From the NCBI RefSeq assembly GCF_013839525.1, contig NZ_JACDIS010000009.1:62001-126000 (forward strand): a stretch of 64,000 bases of DNA, read 5' to 3'. Both the position numbers and the translations under genes were made by a program. This DNA comes from Chthonobacter rhizosphaerae. Its GTDB lineage: Bacteria; Pseudomonadota; Alphaproteobacteria; Rhizobiales; Pleomorphomonadaceae. Every line of letters starts with the position of its first letter. Position 1 is the stretch's first letter. The notes under the pieces were generated by a model. It ran no database searches and was not told the DNA's origin. It saw only the letters and a list, made by a program, of their open reading frames with translations. Of this stretch, positions 24,877 through 33,066 are shown piece by piece.

Positions 24877-26781
24877 TTGTATCCAGATCGCCGACATCCG
24901 CTGTGCTCCTCCGGATCGTTGAACGCGGTCCGGGTGGCCGTGGCGGCGCTTCTCCTTGTGGTCGCTTCGTCCGGCCTTGTGAGCTGCCAGAAGGAAAGCC
25001 CGGCCGGGCAGATCAAGGATGCGTTCGATTCCGCCAATGGAAATGGCGACGGTGGTAACGGCGGCAACGCCGGCGACGGCGATACGGGCGACGCACCGCT
25101 CGACACCGCCGTCGGCGGATCGGGGAGCGGCGGCTCGGGCGGCAAGACCGGAGGCGGGTCGGAGTCGGGCGGCGACGCGGGCGGCGGCGCCACATCCGGC
25201 GGGACCGACGTCGCGGCCGGCCCCGGCGGCGGCACGACGTCCGGCGGATCGACCGCCGGCCCCGGCGGCGGCGCGACGTCCGGCGGATCGACCGCCGGCA
25301 CTGGCGGCGGCACGACGTCGGACACACATGGCGGCACGTCGGGTGGGGCGAGAGCCGGACGAGACAGCGACGAAACGGATGCGGTCGACGAACCGCCGCC
25401 TCCCGATCTTCCGGTGATCACCGCAAACTTCTCGGCGCCGACCGGCCGCTTCGCTGACGATTTCGGCGGCGCGTTGAGCGCGACGCCTGGTCGAAGTGGA
25501 ATGAACCAGACGACCTACGACAAGCTCGCTGCTTTGGATCTGGAGTACGTCCGCCTGTGGCTCATGTTGAATGTCGTGTACAATTTCGAAACCAAGCAGC
25601 TAAACCTCGGCAGCCCTATTATGATGAACTATTTCAGCAAGTACTCCAAAGTTGCTAAGCGGTTTCTAGTTATAATTTCATATGGTGGAGGGTATAATAC
25701 CTTAGTCCGGACCGGGCGCTGGACCGAAGATGAGTACAACACAGCTTTTTACAATTTACTTATGCACTACAAGCGCAGATTTCCCAAGATGGAATTGATC
25801 GAGATCGACAACGAACCGAACACGGGCGGTTTCACGCCGGAATCCTACGCAGAGACGTACGTGAAAGCTTGCGAGATCATCGCCAAGGTGAACGCCGAGA
25901 TCCGGGCGGGCCGCCTGCCGGGGCCGGAGCTGCAGGTGGGCGGGCCGACACTCTACAAGTTCGATCCCGTCGAGGCGAACGGCTGGATGCGCCGTTTCCT
26001 GGATGCCTACGCTGCGAACCCGTCACCCGAAAAGCGGCTCGATTTCATCACCTACCACCAGTATCTGTCGCGCGAGCGGCCGAGGACTGAGCCGGTGGAG
26101 ATCAACAAGGCGTCGCCGGCTCGGGTCACGGCAGAGCGCGATCTGCTCAGACCGCTTCTGTCGAAGCACGGCCTCGACCCCGATATTCCGGTCCACGTCA
26201 CGGAAGGCGGCGTATTCGGTGGCGGCCAACCGGAGCCGCCTCCGGACGTTGATTTCCATATCAAGGCGGCCAGCACGCTGGCGCTCGCCTACTTCTACGC
26301 CCAGCAGCCCGGCTTCACGCCCTACTACTGGAGCGTCGATGCGATCGACACCAACAAGGTCATGTTCGAGAAGGTCCCAGGCGGATATGCGTCGACCGGC
26401 GTGGAACGGCCTTTCTACAACGCCGCCCTGTTCCTGAGCCAGTTGCCGAAAACCCGCTATCCTGTCGGCGACATCCTGGATCCGCGCGGCACCGGCGTCG
26501 GCGCCATGGCGGCGGCGGAAGGCCGGCGCGTCGCGGTGCTCGTCTGGAACTACCAGTTCCGGGACACCGTTTCGCACCGCTTCAAACTGCGGCTGGAAGA
26601 CCTGCCGCCGGCCTTCAGCGCGGGGAGCACGCGCCTGAAAATCCGCGCCGAGCGAGCCGGCCATCTGAAGGGCCCCCCGATCGAGGAGCGAAACGCCGTC
26701 CAGCCGGGTTCGACGACGCTCGACCTGGATCTGACGCTGGCCCCCAACGAGTTCGTCCTCGTCGAGCTGACGCCGGAATGA
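24877..26781 (+). CDS. Secreted lipoprotein with a GH39-like glycosidase domain
   Basis: 634 residues. TTG 24877 is chosen because AGGAGG (24865-24870) lies exactly 6 bases upstream. A lipoprotein signal peptide ends at LVSC (Cys37); residues about 40-170 are a Gly/Ser/Thr-rich linker with internal repeats; then a TIM-barrel domain with IEIDNEPNTGG (candidate acid/base Glu313) and VHVTEGGVFGG (candidate nucleophile Glu443), the order expected in clan GH-A families such as GH39. A C-terminal beta-type domain follows (LVWNYQFRDTVSHRFKLRL). Codons around 25540-25760 are unusually AT-rich for this genome, a sign of transfer. Substrate unknown; xyloside or exopolysaccharide linkages are possible. 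Confidence 0.7.
   Translation: MYPDRRHPLCSSGSLNAVRVAVAALLLVVASSGLVSCQKESPAGQIKDAFDSANGNGDGGNGGNAGDGDTGDAPLDTAVGGSGSGGSGGKTGGGSESGGDAGGGATSGGTDVAAGPGGGTTSGGSTAGPGGGATSGGSTAGTGGGTTSDTHGGTSGGARAGRDSDETDAVDEPPPPDLPVITANFSAPTGRFADDFGGALSATPGRSGMNQTTYDKLAALDLEYVRLWLMLNVVYNFETKQLNLGSPIMMNYFSKYSKVAKRFLVIISYGGGYNTLVRTGRWTEDEYNTAFYNLLMHYKRRFPKMELIEIDNEPNTGGFTPESYAETYVKACEIIAKVNAEIRAGRLPGPELQVGGPTLYKFDPVEANGWMRRFLDAYAANPSPEKRLDFITYHQYLSRERPRTEPVEINKASPARVTAERDLLRPLLSKHGLDPDIPVHVTEGGVFGGGQPEPPPDVDFHIKAASTLALAYFYAQQPGFTPYYWSVDAIDTNKVMFEKVPGGYASTGVERPFYNAALFLSQLPKTRYPVGDILDPRGTGVGAMAAAEGRRVAVLVWNYQFRDTVSHRFKLRLEDLPPAFSAGSTRLKIRAERAGHLKGPPIEERNAVQPGSTTLDLDLTLAPNEFVLVELTPE
25205..25320. repeat. Tandem repeats in the Gly-rich linker
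   Basis: Units around GGCGGCACGACGTCCGGCGG and ATCGACCGCCGG recur about three times, encoding GGGTTSGGSTAGP-like repeats of the linker in the GH39-like lipoprotein. Confidence 0.7.
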
Positions 26782-26803
26782 ATGCCGGACCACCGGAGCC
26801 CGA

Positions 26804-27691
26804 TCACGCGGCCTCGCGCTTCAGCCAGTCCCCGAACGCGCGCACCAGCCCGGAGCCGGCCTTCGCCTCCGGGTAGACGAACCAGTAGGCCGTGCCGGAC
26901 GTCAGCGGCTCGTCGAAGAGCACGGACAGCCGCCCGGTCCGGAGTTCGTCCTCCACCAGGAAGCGCGGCACGAGCGCGACGCCGAGCCCCGCGACGGCCG
27001 CCTCGGCGCTCATGGCGAACTGGTCGAAGCGCGCGCCGCGATAGGGGGCGGGCGCTTCCACGCCCATGCGTTCGAACCAGTCGCGCCAGGCGGTCGGTCG
27101 GGTGGACTGGTGGAGCAGGGGCGCGTCGGCGAGGTCGGCCGGGGCGGCCACGCCGTGCCGCTCCACGAAGGCCGGCGAGGCCACCGGGTAGACCGATTCT
27201 CCGCACAGCCGCTCGCACACCGCGCCCGGCCACGTCGCCTCGCCGTGGTGGACGGCGGCGTCGAGCGCGTCGTCCGCGAACGAGAAGGGCTCCAGCCGGA
27301 CGGCGAAGTTGACCGTCACGCCCGGATAGTCGGCCAGGAAGCCCGGCAGGCGCGGCATCAGCCAGCGGGTCGCGAACGTCGGCAGGACGGCGAGGTTGAG
27401 GACGCCCCCGGCGCCCGCGTCGGCCATCACCTGCTGGGTGGCGCGGGCGAGATCGGCCAGGATCGCCTGCACGTCCTTCAAGTAGCGCCGGCCGTCGTCT
27501 GTGAGGAAAACGCGCTGGTTCACCCGTTCGAACAGATCAAGGCCGAGGCTTTCCTCGAGCTGCCGGATCTGCCGGCTGATGGCGCCCTGCGTCAGGTGCA
27601 ACTCCGCGGCCGCCCTGGAGAAAGACAGGTGCCGGCCGGCGCTCTCGAACGCCGTGAGCGCCGAGATGGAGGGCAGGAGAGGGCGGGGCAT
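26804..27691 (-). CDS. gcdR: LysR family regulator of the glutarate cluster (GcdR-like)
   Basis: 295 residues. N-terminal winged helix-turn-helix (LTAFESAGRHLSFSRAAAEL, then LTQGAISRQIRQLEESLG, about 12-50) and a GcvA-type effector domain. ATG 27691 starts MPRPLLPSISALTAFES; the frame is open further upstream across the promoter and is not coding. Divergent from the aminoadipate-semialdehyde dehydrogenase and gcdH genes, the usual place for GcdR, which activates gcdH in proteobacteria. The likely coinducer is glutarate, glutaryl-CoA or a related C5-C6 compound; this is inference from context. Confidence 0.75.
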   Translation of the reverse strand: MPRPLLPSISALTAFESAGRHLSFSRAAAELHLTQGAISRQIRQLEESLGLDLFERVNQRVFLTDDGRRYLKDVQAILADLARATQQVMADAGAGGVLNLAVLPTFATRWLMPRLPGFLADYPGVTVNFAVRLEPFSFADDALDAAVHHGEATWPGAVCERLCGESVYPVASPAFVERHGVAAPADLADAPLLHQSTRPTAWRDWFERMGVEAPAPYRGARFDQFAMSAEAAVAGLGVALVPRFLVEDELRTGRLSVLFDEPLTSGTAYWFVYPEAKAGSGLVRAFGDWLKREAA

Positions 27692-27704
27692 GGGCGGGTC
27701 CGTG

Positions 27705-27721
27705 CATGAGGTTTCGTCATG
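27705..27721. promoter_or_regulatory. LysR-type T-N11-A palindrome
   Basis: CATGA-GGTTTCG-TCATG is a perfect 5-bp inverted repeat containing T-N11-A (27707 to 27719). It lies 14 bp upstream of the regulator start in the divergent promoter region, the expected place for autoregulation and activation of the downstream operon. Confidence 0.5.
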
Positions 27722-27900
27722 ACCGTAGCAGAAAACATCGCTTGTGAGAGGAGGAGGGGCGGCCGATAAGAAGGGACGTTTCAAGACGCGCGCCGACAGG
27801 GTGCGCTCCGTCCGTCCGGCGCCAGCGGCGCCGCCTCCCGCGCCGGGAGGAGAGCGAGCGGGGCGATCGACCTTCGGCCGACACGCAGGGACCGACGCCC

Positions 27901-29436
27901 ATGACCATCGCCCAGACATTCGACACCGCACCGGCCGAGGCCGCCGCGCTCCTCGCCCGCCTGGGCGTTCCCGCCTCGGCGCTCTCGGGCGGCTCGCTGA
28001 CGGTGCGCTCGCCGATCACCGGCGACGTCGTCGCCTCAGTGCGCGACGCCTCGGCGGAGGACATGTCGGCGGCGATCGGCCGGGCGCACGCGGCCTACCT
28101 CACCTGGCGCACCGTGCCGGCGCCGAAGCGCGGCGAGCTCGTCCGCCTGTTCGGCGAGGAACTGCGCGCCGCCAAGGCGGACCTCGGCCGTCTGGTGACG
28201 CTGGAGGCCGGCAAGATCATCTCGGAAGGCCTCGGCGAGGTCCAGGAGATGATCGACATCTGCGACTTCGCGGTCGGCCTCTCCCGTCAGCTCTACGGCC
28301 TCACCATCGCGACCGAGCGCGTGTCCCATCGCATGATGGAGACCTGGCACCCGGTCGGCGTCGTCGGCGTCATCTCGGCGTTCAACTTCCCGGTGGCGGT
28401 CTGGTCCTGGAACGCGGCGCTCGCCTTCGTGGCCGGCGACAGCGTGGTCTGGAAGCCGTCCGAGAAGACGCCGCTGACGGCGCTTGCCGTTGAGGCCCTG
28501 TTCGCCCGCGCGGCCGAGAAGTTCGGCGGCGTGCCGGGCGGTCTCCTGGAGGTGGTGGTGGGCGGCCGGGCGGCCGGCGAGGCCCTGGTGGACGACGTCC
28601 GCGTGCCGGTCGTCTCCGCCACCGGCTCCACCGCCATGGGTCGCGCCGTCGGCCCGCGCCTCGCGGCGCGCTTCGCCCGGGCGATCCTGGAGCTCGGCGG
28701 CAACAACGCCGCCATCGTGACCCCGACCGCGGACCTCGACCTCGTCCTTCGCGGCGTCGCCTTCGCGGCCATGGGCACCGCCGGCCAGCGCTGCACCACC
28801 CTTCGCCGCCTGTTCGTGCACGACAGCGTCTACGACGCGCTCGTGCCGCGCCTGAAGAAGGCCTACGGATCGGTCAAGATCGGCGACCCGCGCGAGGCGG
28901 GGGTGCTGGTCGGCCCGCTGATCGATCCGCGCTCCTACGACGCCATGCAGGCGGCACTGGACGCGGCCCGTTCGGCCGGCGGCACCGTCACCGGCGGCGA
29001 ACGCGTCCGCGAGGAGTTGGGCGCGGACGCCCGCTACGTGCGCCCGGCGCTCGTCGAGATGCCGTCGCAGGCCGAGATCGTCTGCCACGAGACCTTCGCG
29101 CCCATCCTCTACGTGATGCGCTACTCCGACTTCGACGAGGCGCTCGCGCTCCACAACGGCGTGCCGCAAGGCTTGTCGTCGTCGGTGTTCACCAACGACC
29201 TGCGGGAGGCCGAGCGCTTCCTGTCGGTGGAAGGCTCCGATTGCGGCATCGCCAACGTCAACATCGGCCCCTCGGGCGCCGAGATCGGCGGCGCGTTCGG
29301 CGGCGAGAAGGAGACGGGCGGCGGCCGCGAGGCGGGCTCCGACGCCTGGAAGGCCTACATGCGCCGCGCCACCAACACCATCAACTACGGCCGCGACCTG
29401 CCGCTCGCCCAGGGCGTGACCTTCGACGTGGAGTGA
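27901..29436 (+). CDS. amaB: Aldehyde dehydrogenase, ALDH7 type (2-aminoadipate 6-semialdehyde dehydrogenase)
   Basis: 511 residues, NAD(P)-dependent. Catalytic Cys298 in [14 protein letters not shown] and Glu264 in [13 protein letters not shown]; cofactor motif [19 protein letters not shown]. The C-terminal [19 protein letters not shown] and [11 protein letters not shown] are typical of the ALDH7/AmaB group, which oxidises aminoadipate semialdehyde (or its cyclic form) in lysine breakdown. First gene of the operon, 10 bp before gcdH. The ribosome site before ATG 27901 is weak. Since no second aldehyde dehydrogenase is near, it might also oxidise glutarate semialdehyde; that is speculation. 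Confidence 0.85.
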   Translation: MTIAQTFDTAPAEAAALLARLGVPASALSGGSLTVRSPITGDVVASVRDASAEDMSAAIGRAHAAYLTWRTVPAPKRGELVRLFGEELRAAKADLGRLVTLEAGKIISEGLGEVQEMIDICDFAVGLSRQLYGLTIATERVSHRMMETWHPVGVVGVISAFNFPVAVWSWNAALAFVAGDSVVWKPSEKTPLTALAVEALFARAAEKFGGVPGGLLEVVVGGRAAGEALVDDVRVPVVSATGSTAMGRAVGPRLAARFARAILELGGNNAAIVTPTADLDLVLRGVAFAAMGTAGQRCTTLRRLFVHDSVYDALVPRLKKAYGSVKIGDPREAGVLVGPLIDPRSYDAMQAALDAARSAGGTVTGGERVREELGADARYVRPALVEMPSQAEIVCHETFAPILYVMRYSDFDEALALHNGVPQGLSSSVFTNDLREAERFLSVEGSDCGIANVNIGPSGAEIGGAFGGEKETGGGREAGSDAWKAYMRRATNTINYGRDLPLAQGVTFDVE

Positions 29437-29446
29437 GGATTTCACC

Positions 29447-30658
29447 ATGACCGCCATGCCGAAGCCCGCCTCCGAGAAGGCTCCCGCGTTCCAGTGGGAC
29501 GATCCCTTCCTCCTCGACGACCAGTTGACCGAGGATGAGCGGATGATCCGCGACTCGGCCCGCGCCTACGCGCAGGAGAAGCTGCAGCCGCGCGTCATCG
29601 AGGCCTATGCGCACGAGAAGACCGACCCGGCCATCTTCCGCGAGATGGGCGAGCTCGGCCTCCTCGGCGTGACCCTGCCGGAGGAGTACGGCTGCGCCGG
29701 CGCCTCCTACGTGGCCTATGGCCTCGTCGCCCGGGAGATCGAGCGCGTGGACAGTGGCTATCGCTCCATGATGAGCGTGCAGTCGTCGCTGGTCATGTAT
29801 CCGATCTATGCCTACGGCTCGGAGGCGCAGCGCAAGAAGTACCTGCCGAAGCTCGCCTCCGGCGAATGGATCGGCTGTTTCGGCCTCACCGAGCCGGACG
29901 CCGGCTCCGACCCCGCCGGCATGCGCACGCGGGCGGAGAAGGTGGCGGACGGCTACCGGCTGACCGGCTCCAAGATGTGGATCTCCAACTCCCCGATCGC
30001 CGACGTCTTCGTCGTCTGGGCGAAGTCGGAGGCCCACGACGGCCAGATCCGCGGCTTCGTGCTGGAGAAGGGCATGGCCGGCCTCTCCGCCCCGAAGATC
30101 GGCGGCAAGCTGTCCCTGCGCGCGTCCATCACCGGCGAGATCGTCCTCGACGGCGTCGTGGTGCCGGAGGACGCGCTGCTGCCGAACGTGTCCGGCCTCA
30201 AGGGCCCGTTCGGCTGCCTCAACCGGGCGCGCTACGGCATCTCGTGGGGCGTGCTCGGCGCGGCCGAGTTCTGCTTCCACGCCGCCCGGCAGTACACGCT
30301 CGACCGCAAGCAGTTCGGCAAGCCGCTCGCGCAGACGCAGCTCATCCAGAAGAAGCTCGCCGACATGCAGACCGAGATCGCCCTCGGCCTGCAGGCGTCG
30401 CTCCGCGTCGGTCGCCTGTTCGACGAGGGCCGCATGGCCCCGGAGATGATCTCCATCGTCAAGCGCAACAACTGCGGCAAGGCCCTCGACATCGCCCGCG
30501 TCTCCCGCGACATGCACGGCGGCAACGGCATCTCCGAGGAGTATCAGATCATGCGCCACATGATGAATCTCGAGACCGTCAACACCTACGAAGGCACCCA
30601 CGACGTCCACGCCCTCATCCTCGGCCGCGCCATCACAGGGCTGCAGGCGTTCTTCTGA
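29447..30658 (+). CDS. gcdH: Glutaryl-CoA dehydrogenase
   Basis: 403 residues, FAD enzyme of the acyl-CoA dehydrogenase family that oxidises and decarboxylates glutaryl-CoA to crotonyl-CoA. The catalytic Glu is at about 382 in [20 protein letters not shown]. Further motifs: [51 protein letters not shown]. The N-terminal [21 protein letters not shown] fits GcdH. Follows the aldehyde dehydrogenase by 10 bp with GAGG before ATG 29447. Electrons should pass to ETF. The next 800 bp downstream are a repeat array that separates it from the CoA-transferase gene it usually accompanies. Confidence 0.92.
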   Translation: MTAMPKPASEKAPAFQWDDPFLLDDQLTEDERMIRDSARAYAQEKLQPRVIEAYAHEKTDPAIFREMGELGLLGVTLPEEYGCAGASYVAYGLVAREIERVDSGYRSMMSVQSSLVMYPIYAYGSEAQRKKYLPKLASGEWIGCFGLTEPDAGSDPAGMRTRAEKVADGYRLTGSKMWISNSPIADVFVVWAKSEAHDGQIRGFVLEKGMAGLSAPKIGGKLSLRASITGEIVLDGVVVPEDALLPNVSGLKGPFGCLNRARYGISWGVLGAAEFCFHAARQYTLDRKQFGKPLAQTQLIQKKLADMQTEIALGLQASLRVGRLFDEGRMAPEMISIVKRNNCGKALDIARVSRDMHGGNGISEEYQIMRHMMNLETVNTYEGTHDVHALILGRAITGLQAFF

Positions 30659-30690
30659 GGGAGGCCTTTTCGGGGAAAACAAGTATCGCG

Positions 30691-31435
30691 CCGATCATCC
30701 CTCCCCTCAGGGGAGGGTCCGGCGAAGCCGGGGGAGGGGTCGTCTTTGTGGGTCGGGGACGGGCGCGTTTTTCGTCCGGGTAGTATCCCCGCCCCGACCG
30801 AAGACAACCCCTTCCGGCGCTTCGCGCCACCTTCCCCTGATGGGAAGGATTGTGCGGCTCTTCTTTTGGGGAAGAATGGGGAGGCCGATCATCCCTCCCC
30901 TCAGGGGAGGGTCCGGCGAAGCCGGGGGAGGAGTCGTCTTTGTGCGTCGGGGACGGGCGCGTATTTCGTCCGGGTAGAATCCCCGCCCCGACCGAAGACA
31001 ACCCCTTCCGGCGCTTCGCGCCACCTTCCCCTGAGGGGAAGGATTGTGCGGCTCTTCTATTGGGGAAGAATGGGGTGGCCGATTATCCCTCCCCTCAAGG
31101 GAGGGTCCGGCGAAGCCGGGGGAGGGGTCGTCTTTGTGGGTCGGGGACGGGCGTTTTCCGTCCGGATGGCACTTCCGCCCGACCGAAGACAACCCCTTCC
31201 GGCGCTTCGCGCCACCTTCCCCTGAGGGGAAGGATTGTGCGGCTCTTCTATTGGGGAAGAATGGGGTGGCCGATCATCCCTCCCCTCAGGGGAGGGTCCG
31301 GCGAAGCTGGGGGAGGGGTCGTCTTTGTGGGTCGGGGACGGGCGCGTTTTTCGTCCGGATGGCACTTCCGCCCGACCGAAGACAACCCCTTCCGGCGCTT
31401 CGCGCCACCTTCCCCTGAGGGGAAGGATTGTGCGG
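30691..31435. repeat. Tandem array of four about 190-bp palindromic repeats (family C)
   Basis: Units start at 30691, 30885, 31079 and 31270, giving lengths 194, 194, 191 and about 166 (truncated). Each begins CCGATCATCCCTCCCCTCAG (CCGATTATCC in unit 3) and contains GGCGAAGCCGGGGGAGG, an inverted GACGG/CCGTC core, and CTTCGCGCCACCTTCCCCTG with GGGGAAGG. Units are nearly identical, so recent amplification is likely. No spacers, hence not CRISPR. Open frames through the array are artefacts. The last unit ends at the start of the DUF559 leader. Confidence 0.92.
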
Positions 31436-31486
31436 CGGCTCTTTCGCAGGGTCGGCGAGGACAATAACCAGATGGGGAGGGTCCGG

Positions 31487-31876
31487 ATGCAGGAGGGGTG
31501 GGGACGACGACCGGGTGCGACCGCTTCCGTGCGTACGGCACGCCGTCTGCGCCGCTCCCTGACGCCGCAGGAGGTGAAGGCGTGGGTCTGGCTGCGGGAG
31601 CATGGACATCTGTTTGGCGGCCGTTTTCGCCGGCAGGTGCCGGTCGGCCCGTACATCGTCGACTTCGCGTGCCTCAACCCGAGGATCGCCATCGAGATCG
31701 ACGGCGACTCCCACTGTCATCCCGACGCCCTCGCGCGCGACGGAGATCGGGATGCCTTTCTGCGGACCCAAGGCTTCGCCGTCGTCCGCATCTGGAACAC
31801 CGAAATCGGCCGCGACGCCGATACCTTCCTCGACCTCGTCCGCACACGCATGTCCCCCGAGACCCTGGCATCATGA
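31487..31876 (+). CDS. DUF559 / Vsr-like endonuclease domain protein
   Basis: 129 residues. Restriction-endonuclease-like (PD-(D/E)XK) fold of the DUF559 family: RTARRLRRSLTPQEVKAWVWL, then VGPYIVDFACLNPRIAIEID (candidate Asp and the E-x-D pair), GDSHCHPDALARDGDRDAFL and VVRIWNTEI. ATG 31487 has GGGGAGGG upstream; ATG 31472 is an alternative. The stop overlaps the CoA-transferase start (ATGA at 31873-31876), so the two are translationally coupled. It sits directly after the tandem repeat array, inside an otherwise metabolic operon, and has no metabolic role I can propose; a DNA-processing role linked to the repeats is inference. Confidence 0.82.
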   Translation: MQEGWGRRPGATASVRTARRLRRSLTPQEVKAWVWLREHGHLFGGRFRRQVPVGPYIVDFACLNPRIAIEIDGDSHCHPDALARDGDRDAFLRTQGFAVVRIWNTEIGRDADTFLDLVRTRMSPETLAS

Positions 31877-33066
31877 CAACCCCCAAACCCCTCGCCGGCG
31901 TTCGCGTCCTTGAGCTCGCCCGCATCCTCGCCGGGCCGTGGGCCGGGCAGCTTCTGGCCGATCTCGGCGCGGAGGTGATCAAGGTGGAGCGGCCGGAGGT
32001 CGGGGACGACACGCGCGGGTGGGGGCCGCCGTTCGTGACCGCGGCGGACGGGTCGGCGTGGGGCGCGGCCTATTTCCATGCGTGCAACCGCGGCAAGAAG
32101 TCGGTCGCGGTGGATTTCGAGACGGCCGACGGGCAGGGCGTCGTCCGGGCGCTCGCGGCCGAGTGCGACGTCATCATCGAGAACTTCAAGGTCGGCGGCC
32201 TCGTCAAGTACGGCCTCGACATGGCGACCTTGCGCACGCTCCACCCGCGCCTCGTCACCTGTTCGATCACCGGCTTCGGGGCCGACGGGCCCTATGCGAA
32301 CCGGGCCGGCTACGACTTCATGATCCAGGGCATGGCCGGCCTGATGGACATCACCGGCGATCCTGCGGGCGAGCCGCAGAAGGTGGGCGTCGCGGTCGCC
32401 GACATCTTCACCGGCATCTACGCGACGGTCGGCATCCTGGCGGCGCTCCGCCGGCGCGACACGACCGGGGAGGGCGGCCATGTGGACATGGCGCTCCTCG
32501 ACAGCGCGGTCGGCATCCTGGCCAACCAGGCGATGAACTACCTCGTCTCCGGCCGCGCGCCGACCCGGCTCGGCAACGCACATCCGAACATCGTGCCCTA
32601 TCAGGTGTTCGCCGTGGCAGACGGCCACGTGATCGTGGCGGTCGGCAACGACGGTCAGCACGCCCGCTTCTGCCAGGTGATCGGCGCGGAGCATCTGGCC
32701 GGCGGACCCTACGCGCAGAACCGCGACCGCGTGCGCCTGCGCGACGAGCTCGTTCCCCTCCTCTCCCCGTTCGTGGCCGGCTTCGGCCGCGACGACCTGC
32801 TCGCCCGGCTGGAGGCGGCCGGCGTGCCGGCGGGTCCGATCAACACCATCGCGGACGTGTTCGACGACCCGCAGGTGGTCCACCGCGGCCTGCGGCTGGA
32901 CCTCCGGGCGGCGGACGGGTCGCGCGTGCCCGGCGTCGCCTCCCCCATCGTGATCGACGGCGTGCGCCAGGTGGCGGACGGCCCGAGCCCGCGGCTCGGC
33001 GCCGACACGGCGGCCGTCCTCCAGGCCTTCAACATCAGCCTTCCTCTCGCGGAGTCAGAGACTTGA
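31873..33066 (+). CDS. CaiB/BaiF family CoA-transferase, probable glutarate CoA-transferase
   Basis: 397 residues, class III CoA-transferase. N-terminus PLAGVRVLELARILAGPWAG, GADVIKVE-type LGAEVIKVERPEVGDD, and VADIFTGIYATVGIL with the probable catalytic Asp at about 177. Such proteins next to gcdH move CoA from succinyl-CoA to glutarate, making glutaryl-CoA. Start ATG 31873 overlaps the DUF559 stop; its own stop overlaps the TTG start of the next gene (TTGA at 33063-33066). Tight coupling shows DUF559, CoA-transferase and ThDP enzyme form one transcript. Substrate inferred from gcdH. Confidence 0.85.
   Translation: MTTPKPLAGVRVLELARILAGPWAGQLLADLGAEVIKVERPEVGDDTRGWGPPFVTAADGSAWGAAYFHACNRGKKSVAVDFETADGQGVVRALAAECDVIIENFKVGGLVKYGLDMATLRTLHPRLVTCSITGFGADGPYANRAGYDFMIQGMAGLMDITGDPAGEPQKVGVAVADIFTGIYATVGILAALRRRDTTGEGGHVDMALLDSAVGILANQAMNYLVSGRAPTRLGNAHPNIVPYQVFAVADGHVIVAVGNDGQHARFCQVIGAEHLAGGPYAQNRDRVRLRDELVPLLSPFVAGFGRDDLLARLEAAGVPAGPINTIADVFDDPQVVHRGLRLDLRAADGSRVPGVASPIVIDGVRQVADGPSPRLGADTAAVLQAFNISLPLAESET

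Noticed and set aside
30691-31435. CRISPR-like array
   Set aside because: Units of about 190 bp are contiguous and nearly identical with no unique spacers, and no cas genes are near.
30746-31487. Several overlapping short open frames within the repeat array, including an N-terminal extension of the DUF559 gene
   Set aside because: They are translations of the repeat itself and recur in each unit; a ribosome site exists only before 31472/31487.
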